From Micromonospora cremea (lineage in GTDB: Bacteria; Actinomycetota; Actinomycetes; Mycobacteriales; Micromonosporaceae): DNA of 64,000 bases. Shown here piece after piece: positions 59,907 to 64,000 of this stretch. The stretch is from positions 4,093,501 through 4,157,500 of the forward strand of contig NZ_FSQT01000002.1 in NCBI RefSeq assembly GCF_900143515.1, written 5' to 3'. The notes beneath the pieces were generated by a model. It saw only the letters and a program-made list of their open reading frames with translations, had not been told where the DNA came from and did not search any database. Positions within the stretch are counted from its first letter, which is position 1; the number at the start of each line of letters is the position of its first letter. The position numbers were made by a program, and so were the translations under genes.

Positions 59907-61409
59907 ATGGCACCACACAGCGCACCCGAGATCTGGTTCCTCACCGGCAGCCAGGGCATGTACGGCGAGGAGACTCTTCGGCAGGTCGCCGAGCAGTCCC
60001 GTGCGATCGCGGCCGCGCTCGACGACTCGCCGCAGATTCCCGCCCGGGTGGTCTGGAAGCCCGTCCTGACCAACAGCGGTGAGATTCTGCGGGTCTGCCG
60101 CGACGCCGCTGCGCAGGGTGCGATCGGGGTCGTTGCGTGGATGCACACCTTCTCGCCGGCGAAGATGTGGATCGCCGGGCTGGACGCCCTGCAGACGCCG
60201 CTGCTGCACCTGCACACCCAGGCCAACGTCCTGCTGCCGTGGGACGAGATCGACATGGACTTCATGAACCTGAACCAGGCCGCCCACGGCGACCGTGAAT
60301 TCGGGTACATCCAGACCCGGCTCGGTGTGGCACGCAAGACCGTGGCCGGGCATGTCAGCGATCCCCGGGTGACTGCCCGGGTCGGGGCGTGGGCCCGCGC
60401 GGCGCTCGGCTGGTCGGCGATGCGGTCGCTGCGCCTGGCCCGCTTCGGCGACAACATGCGCGACGTCGCCGTGACCGAGGGCGACAAGGTCGAGGCGGAG
60501 CTGCGCTTCGGGGTGTCGGTCAACACCTACGGCGTCAACGACCTGGTCCAGGTGGTCGACGAGGTCGCCGACGCGCAGGTGGACGACCTGGTCAAGGAGT
60601 ACGACGACACCTACCGGATCGCCCCGGAGCTGCGTCCCGGGGGCGAGCGGCACGACTCGCTGCGCTACGCCGCCCGCCTGGAGCTCGGCATGCGCGCCTT
60701 CCTGGACGCCGGCGGGTTCCGGGCGTTCACCACCAACTTCGAGGATCTCGGTGGGCTGCGTCAGCTGCCCGGCATCGCCGTGCAGCGACTGATGGCGGAC
60801 GGCTATGGGTTCGGTGGCGAGGGCGACTGGAAGACCTCCGTGCTGGTCCGGACCCTCAAGACGATGTCCGTGGGCGTGGACGGTGGCACGTCGTTCATGG
60901 AGGACTACACCTACGACCTCACCCCGGGCGAGGAGCTGGTGCTCGGCGCGCACATGCTCGAGGTCTGTCCGACCATCGCCGGCGGCGTGCCGAACGTGGA
61001 GATCCATCCGCTGAGCATCGGCGGGCGCGAGGATCCGGTCCGGCTCGTGTTCGACGCCGCACCCGGTCCGGCGGTGGTGCTCGGGCTGGCCGACATGGGT
61101 GACCGTTTCCGGCTCGTGGCCAACGAGATCGACGTGGTGTCTCCGCCGCAGCCGCTGCGGCGGCTGCCGGTGGCCCGGGCGGTCTGGCGTCCGCGACCGC
61201 ACCTGCCCGGGTCGGCCGAGGCGTGGATCACCGCCGGCGCACCGCACCACACCGTGCTGTCGCAGGCGGTGGGCGTGGAGGAGTTGCACGACCTGGCCGA
61301 GATGAGCCGTACCGAGCTGGTCGTCATCGACGCCGACACCGAGCCCCGCCGATTCGCCGACGAGATCCGTTGGAACCAGGCGTACTACCGACTGGCGCGC
61401 GGCTTCTAA
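59907..61409 (+). CDS. araA: L-arabinose isomerase
   Basis: 500 residues from ATG 59907 behind GGAAGG, the usual family length. [20 protein letters not shown] at the N-terminus, [80 protein letters not shown] and [20 protein letters not shown] are AraA signatures, with Mn2+ ligands in the Glu/His motifs. It converts L-arabinose to L-ribulose, the first catabolic step. Last structural gene of the cluster; a LacI-type regulator follows 282 bp later. Confidence 0.96.
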   Translation: MAPHSAPEIWFLTGSQGMYGEETLRQVAEQSRAIAAALDDSPQIPARVVWKPVLTNSGEILRVCRDAAAQGAIGVVAWMHTFSPAKMWIAGLDALQTPLLHLHTQANVLLPWDEIDMDFMNLNQAAHGDREFGYIQTRLGVARKTVAGHVSDPRVTARVGAWARAALGWSAMRSLRLARFGDNMRDVAVTEGDKVEAELRFGVSVNTYGVNDLVQVVDEVADAQVDDLVKEYDDTYRIAPELRPGGERHDSLRYAARLELGMRAFLDAGGFRAFTTNFEDLGGLRQLPGIAVQRLMADGYGFGGEGDWKTSVLVRTLKTMSVGVDGGTSFMEDYTYDLTPGEELVLGAHMLEVCPTIAGGVPNVEIHPLSIGGREDPVRLVFDAAPGPAVVLGLADMGDRFRLVANEIDVVSPPQPLRRLPVARAVWRPRPHLPGSAEAWITAGAPHHTVLSQAVGVEELHDLAEMSRTELVVIDADTEPRRFADEIRWNQAYYRLARGF

Positions 61410-61691
61410 CATGATCACGAGGCGGTGAGGCAGTGACCGTGACAGGCGGCGTGACAGGCGGCGTGGCCGGCAGGATGTCCTGCCCCGGCAGGAGACGCCC
61501 GCGCCGCCCGGGGCGTCGCCCCGGGCCAGCCGCACGCCTGGTCAGGGCGTTGGCTGGCGTAGACTGTGGGCCATCCAGCGCTGGTCAGCGGGGGTTTGGC
61601 GCCGACGTGGTGGCTGAGCGCCGGAATCGGCGGACCGCTCCAGTCGACGTCGGTGGGCCGCGGCTTCGGGTACGCAGACGGGGGAAGTGAC

Positions 61692-62702
61692 ATGGCCGTG
61701 CATGGTCCGGCGATGACGGACGTCGCCCGTCTGGCCGGTGTCTCGCACCAGACGGTGTCGCGGGTGCTGAACGGGCATCCCAATGTCCGTGAGCAGACGC
61801 GGTTACGGGTGCGGGCGGCGATCGCGGAACTGGGCTATCGGCCCAACGGCGCGGCGCGTGCGTTGGTGACCGGCCGGTCGCAGGTGATCGGCGTGGTGGC
61901 ACAGAACACGACGTTGTACGGGCCGGCGTCGTTGCTGGCCGCGTTGGAGCAGACCGCCGCGGAAGAGGGCTTCGCGGTGAGTGTGGGCAGCGTGCGGGAC
62001 CTTGACTACCGTTCCATCTCGGCAGCGGTCGAGCGGCACCTGTCGCACCGGGTCGCCGGCATCGTCGTCATCGCGCCGGTGGAGTCGGCCGGTGAGGCGC
62101 TGGAACGCCTGCCCAAGGACGTCCCGCTGGTCACCGTCGACGGTGACCCACGCCGTCCGGTGCCGTTGGTGACGGTCGACCAGGTGGCGGGTGCCCGTGC
62201 GGCGACCCAGCATCTGCTCGACGCCGGACACCGCACGGTCTGGCACGTGTCGGGGCCGTCCGACTGGTTCGACAGCGTTGGGCGGATCGAAGGCTGGCGG
62301 GAGGCGCTGCTGGCCGCCGGGGTCGACCCGCCACCGTTGATGCAGGGGGACTGGTCCGCGGCCTCGGGATACCGGTGCGGGCAGCTGCTGGCGCGGATGC
62401 CCGAGGTCACCGCCGTCTTCACCGCCAACGATCATCTCGCGCTCGGCGTGCTGCGGGCGTTGCACGAGTTCGGTCGGCGGGTGCCGGCCGAGATCAGCGT
62501 GGTCGGCTTCGACGACGTGCCGGAGGCGGCGTACTTCATTCCACCGCTGACCACCGTCCGGCCGGACTTCGACGCCGTGGCGCGGGCGAGTATCCAGCTG
62601 TTGCTGGCCCAGATCGAATCGGGTACCGGAGGGGCCCTGCGGCAGACCATCGCTCCGACCCTGGTCGCCCGCGACAGCGTCGCCGAACCGCCCCGCCGCT
62701 GA
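61692..62702 (+). CDS. LacI family transcriptional regulator (probable arabinose regulator)
   Basis: 336 residues from ATG 61692 behind GGGGAAG. LacI HTH and hinge: TDVARLAGVSHQTVSRVLNG, HPNVREQTRLRVRAAIAELG, YRPNGAARALVTGRSQVIGV. The effector domain is periplasmic-binding-like (FTANDHLALGVLRALHEFGR, VVGFDDVPEAAYFIPPLTTV). Its position between the ara operon and the ChvE-type gene, both with the operator GTGAGCGYTAACAC, makes it the likely repressor of the two, relieved by arabinose or a related sugar (inference). No such site is seen before its own start. Confidence 0.92.
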   Translation: MAVHGPAMTDVARLAGVSHQTVSRVLNGHPNVREQTRLRVRAAIAELGYRPNGAARALVTGRSQVIGVVAQNTTLYGPASLLAALEQTAAEEGFAVSVGSVRDLDYRSISAAVERHLSHRVAGIVVIAPVESAGEALERLPKDVPLVTVDGDPRRPVPLVTVDQVAGARAATQHLLDAGHRTVWHVSGPSDWFDSVGRIEGWREALLAAGVDPPPLMQGDWSAASGYRCGQLLARMPEVTAVFTANDHLALGVLRALHEFGRRVPAEISVVGFDDVPEAAYFIPPLTTVRPDFDAVARASIQLLLAQIESGTGGALRQTIAPTLVARDSVAEPPRR

Positions 62703-62720
62703 CGGCGTCAGGCCCGGCCG

Positions 62721-62748
62721 CCCGCCGCCCGCCGCCCGCCGCCCGCCG
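62721..62748. repeat. 7-bp microsatellite CCCGCCG x4
   Basis: Four exact copies of CCCGCCG, with degenerate units on either side (62711-62757), just after the LacI-type stop. Simple GC-rich slippage repeat, non-coding. Confidence 0.8.
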
Positions 62749-62899
62749 CCCGGCCGCCCAGCCGCACAGCCGCACCGGCGGGCACTGCGAGGGCACGTGC
62801 CTCGCCGCACGCACCCGGCATCGCCTGTGCGAGCCCGCGCCATCTCCGATGCAGACCGGCCCCGTTTCCACCGCCGGCACCTCCGCTGCTCCCTGTCGA

Positions 62900-62921
62900 G
62901 CTGCCCCAGATATGGGGCAGC
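62900..62921 (+). terminator. Hairpin downstream of the LacI-type gene
   Basis: GCTGCCCC-AGATAT-GGGGCAGC, a perfect 8-bp stem, ~200 bp after the stop. Weak terminator candidate without a T-run. Confidence 0.4.
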
Positions 62922-62966
62922 GCTCGGACCTGCCGTCGTCGGGCCGCCCGACAGGTCGGCGCCGCT

Positions 62967-63043
62967 TGATCGACTCGGTTTCGTTGATATGGCGGTGTCG
63001 GAGTGTTGGGGATGCCCCGATATCGGTGATACCGAGTCGATCA
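62967..63043. repeat. 77-bp palindromic element, copy 1
   Basis: Ends in perfect 13-bp inverted repeats, TGATCGACTCGGT (62967-62979) and ACCGAGTCGATCA (63031-63043). The stem continues inward ~11 bp with one mismatch and three positions that would be G-U pairs in RNA. An inner GGGG-ATG-CCCC is at the centre. Copy 2 has the same length and about 64 of 77 bases identical. Confidence 0.75.
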
Positions 63044-63156
63044 CCAGTCGGCCTTTAGGGCGCAGATCCGCAGGGGCAGCCGTCCGGCCGGGCCGGTCTG
63101 GCCGGGATCGCTGTACGGCCGGTCGCTGCCGGCCAGGCCGGCGGCTCCGGATCACT

Positions 63157-63233
63157 TGATCGACTCGGTTTCGTTGATGTCGCGGTGTCCGGGCGTTGGC
63201 GATGCCCCGACCTCAGCGATGACGAGTGGATCA
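63157..63233. repeat. 77-bp palindromic element, copy 2
   Basis: Same orientation and length as copy 1, 190 bp apart; the first 22 bases are identical. Its right arm is diverged (GACGAGTGGATCA), so the stem is weaker and copy 1 looks better preserved. It ends ~195 bp before the ChvE-type promoter. Confidence 0.75.
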
Positions 63234-63427
63234 CCCCTGACAACCCCGAGGCGCAGGTCCGGTGGGCCAGCGACCACCGGACAGGGCTCGGCCCGCCTGC
63301 CCTGCGCGGCGGACATCGCGCCGACCGGGACGCAAGTCACTGTGTCCGAGTGGAGGGCGTGTTCGGGATGCCCTTGCCAAACGTGCCGCCGTTACGAGAC
63401 CGTGACACCGGTATTTCCGGCTAAGTG

Positions 63428-63456
63428 TTGACGTGCGTTATGTGAGCGCTAACACT
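63428..63456 (+). promoter_or_regulatory. ChvE-type gene promoter with LacI-type operator
   Basis: -35 TTGACG (63428-63433), then TAACAC (63450-63455) as -10 at 16 bp. GTGAGCGCTAACAC at 63442-63455 overlaps it. The arrangement copies that of the araB promoter within one base of spacing. Confidence 0.65.
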
Positions 63457-63516
63457 ACCCGGGAAGATGACAGGTGGCCCCGGCGGTCGGCGGGGGAGTC
63501 CAGAGAGGAGAAGCCC

Positions 63517-64000
63517 GTGGGCAGGAAGTTCCTGGTTGCTCTCGGCGGCGCGGTGCTGGCGCTGAGCCTGGCGGCGTGCAGTGGCGAGGGTGCTGGCAGC
63601 GGCGGTGACACCAGCGCAGAGAAGCCCGGCGACCTGACCATCGGTGTCTCGATGCCGACGCAGACCTCCGAGCGGTGGATCGCCGACGGCAACGCGGTGA
63701 AGCAGAAGCTGGAGGCCAAGGGCTACAAGGTCGACCTCCAGTACGCGGGCGACGACATCCCCACCCAGTCGCAGCAGGTCGACCAAATGATCACCCAGGG
63801 CGCGGACGTTCTGGTGATCGCGGCGATCGACGGTACGGCGCTCAGCGGCCAGTTGCAGGCCGCCGCCGACGCGAAGATTCCGGTGATCGCGTACGACCGG
63901 CTGATCCGTGGCAGCAAGAACGTCGACTTCTACGTCAGCTTCGACAACTACAAGGTGGGCGTCGCCCAGGCCACCGCTCTGCTGGTCGGCCTCGGCCTGC
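63517..64000 (+). CDS. ChvE-type multiple-sugar-binding lipoprotein, 5' part (runs off window)
   Basis: 161 codons visible from GTG 63517 behind GAGAGGAG; the 3' end is outside. Lipoprotein signal GGAVLALSLAACSGEG (Cys ~21). The mature part matches ChvE/xylose-binding proteins: TIGVSMPTQTSERWIADGNA, YKVDLQYAGDDIPTQSQQVD, QMITQGADVLVIAAIDGTAL, PVIAYDRLIRGSKNVDFYVS. Such proteins bind arabinose, xylose, galactose or glucose and feed MmsA/MmsB-type transporters, expected just downstream. Operator sharing suggests co-regulation with the ara operon. Confidence 0.9.
   Translation, partial: MGRKFLVALGGAVLALSLAACSGEGAGSGGDTSAEKPGDLTIGVSMPTQTSERWIADGNAVKQKLEAKGYKVDLQYAGDDIPTQSQQVDQMITQGADVLVIAAIDGTALSGQLQAAADAKIPVIAYDRLIRGSKNVDFYVSFDNYKVGVAQATALLVGLGL

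Larger units (their letters stand above)
62703..63427. other. Gene-free stretch, ~725 bp, rich in repeats and hairpins
   Basis: No confident gene. It holds a GC microsatellite, hairpins at 62900-62921 and ~62930-62955 (GTCGGGC facing CCCGAC), and two copies of a 77-bp palindromic element. The short open frames here have no ribosome site or recognisable domain. Confidence 0.55.

Noticed and set aside
62711..62760. CRISPR-like repeats after the LacI gene
   Set aside because: Units are 7 bp, contiguous and without spacers; a simple GC microsatellite.

Overview
The window is high-GC actinobacterial DNA, most likely from Micromonospora or another Micromonosporaceae. The evidence is very high third-position GC, frequent GTG/TTG starts, leaderless TANNNT promoters, large NB-ARC/TPR and XRE regulators, LLM flavin/F420-type oxidoreductases, a mycothiol-type PIG-L amidase, a secreted GH46 chitosanase carrying a CBM13 lectin, and paired ~1100-residue secreted subtilases. 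No rRNA, tRNA, CRISPR array, insertion sequence or phage gene was recognised. Species placement is inference.

Layout. 1-8.2 kb: the 3' end of an AfsR-like NB-ARC/TPR regulator, secreted S8 protease 1, two small redox/iron-type proteins and a complete XRE-NB-ARC-TPR regulator. 8.2-17.3 kb: small oxidoreductases each paired with a divergent regulator. These are an F420/NADP-type reductase with two LLM enzymes and a MarR, an SDR plus FMN reductase with a second MarR, and an aldo-keto reductase with a TetR. Several operators can be read directly. 17.4-25 kb: protease 2, an ECF sigma/anti-sigma-like pair, a DHFR-like reductase and a PadR/membrane-protein pair. 25-29.3 kb: hypothetical membrane proteins, then an OmpR/histidine-kinase pair with a PepSY protein, linked by two copies of a TTAACC-N2-GCCTTAGC box. 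29.3-34 kb: an ABC exporter broken by a one-base frameshift, a DUF5872 protein, a MerR-thioredoxin operon and the chitosanase. 34-38.4 kb: a SnoaL-like protein divergent from a rare LLM-FAD-oxidase fusion, a MarR whose promoter shares GTTG/CAAC palindromes with that divergent region, and a PIG-L amidase. 38.6-47.6 kb: an alpha/beta hydrolase, a PrfH-RtcB ribosome rescue/repair operon, a methyltransferase, an XRE/DUF6069 pair with five TTGGCAA-type sites, an NmrA-like SDR and a polytopic membrane protein with a lipase-like elbow. 47.9-52.5 kb: a FUSC-type exporter, then an RHH/HicB-like, DUF4097 and DrrAB-type ABC cluster ending in a strong terminator. 52.6-64 kb: an L-arabinose locus, araB-araD-(ytfQ-R-T-yjfF type ABC importer)-araA, a LacI-family regulator, an ~800 bp gene-free stretch with two 77-bp palindromic elements, and the start of a second, ChvE-type sugar uptake locus. 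The araB and ChvE promoters carry the same LacI-type operator behind the same TTGACG -35 element.

The most notable items are the LLM-FAD fusion with its palindromes, the PrfH-RtcB operon, the split-hydrolase membrane protein, the XRE/DUF6069 operator array, the frameshifted exporter with a 19-bp-spacer MerR-type promoter, and the paired 77-bp elements. Assignments come from reading motifs; no database search was run.
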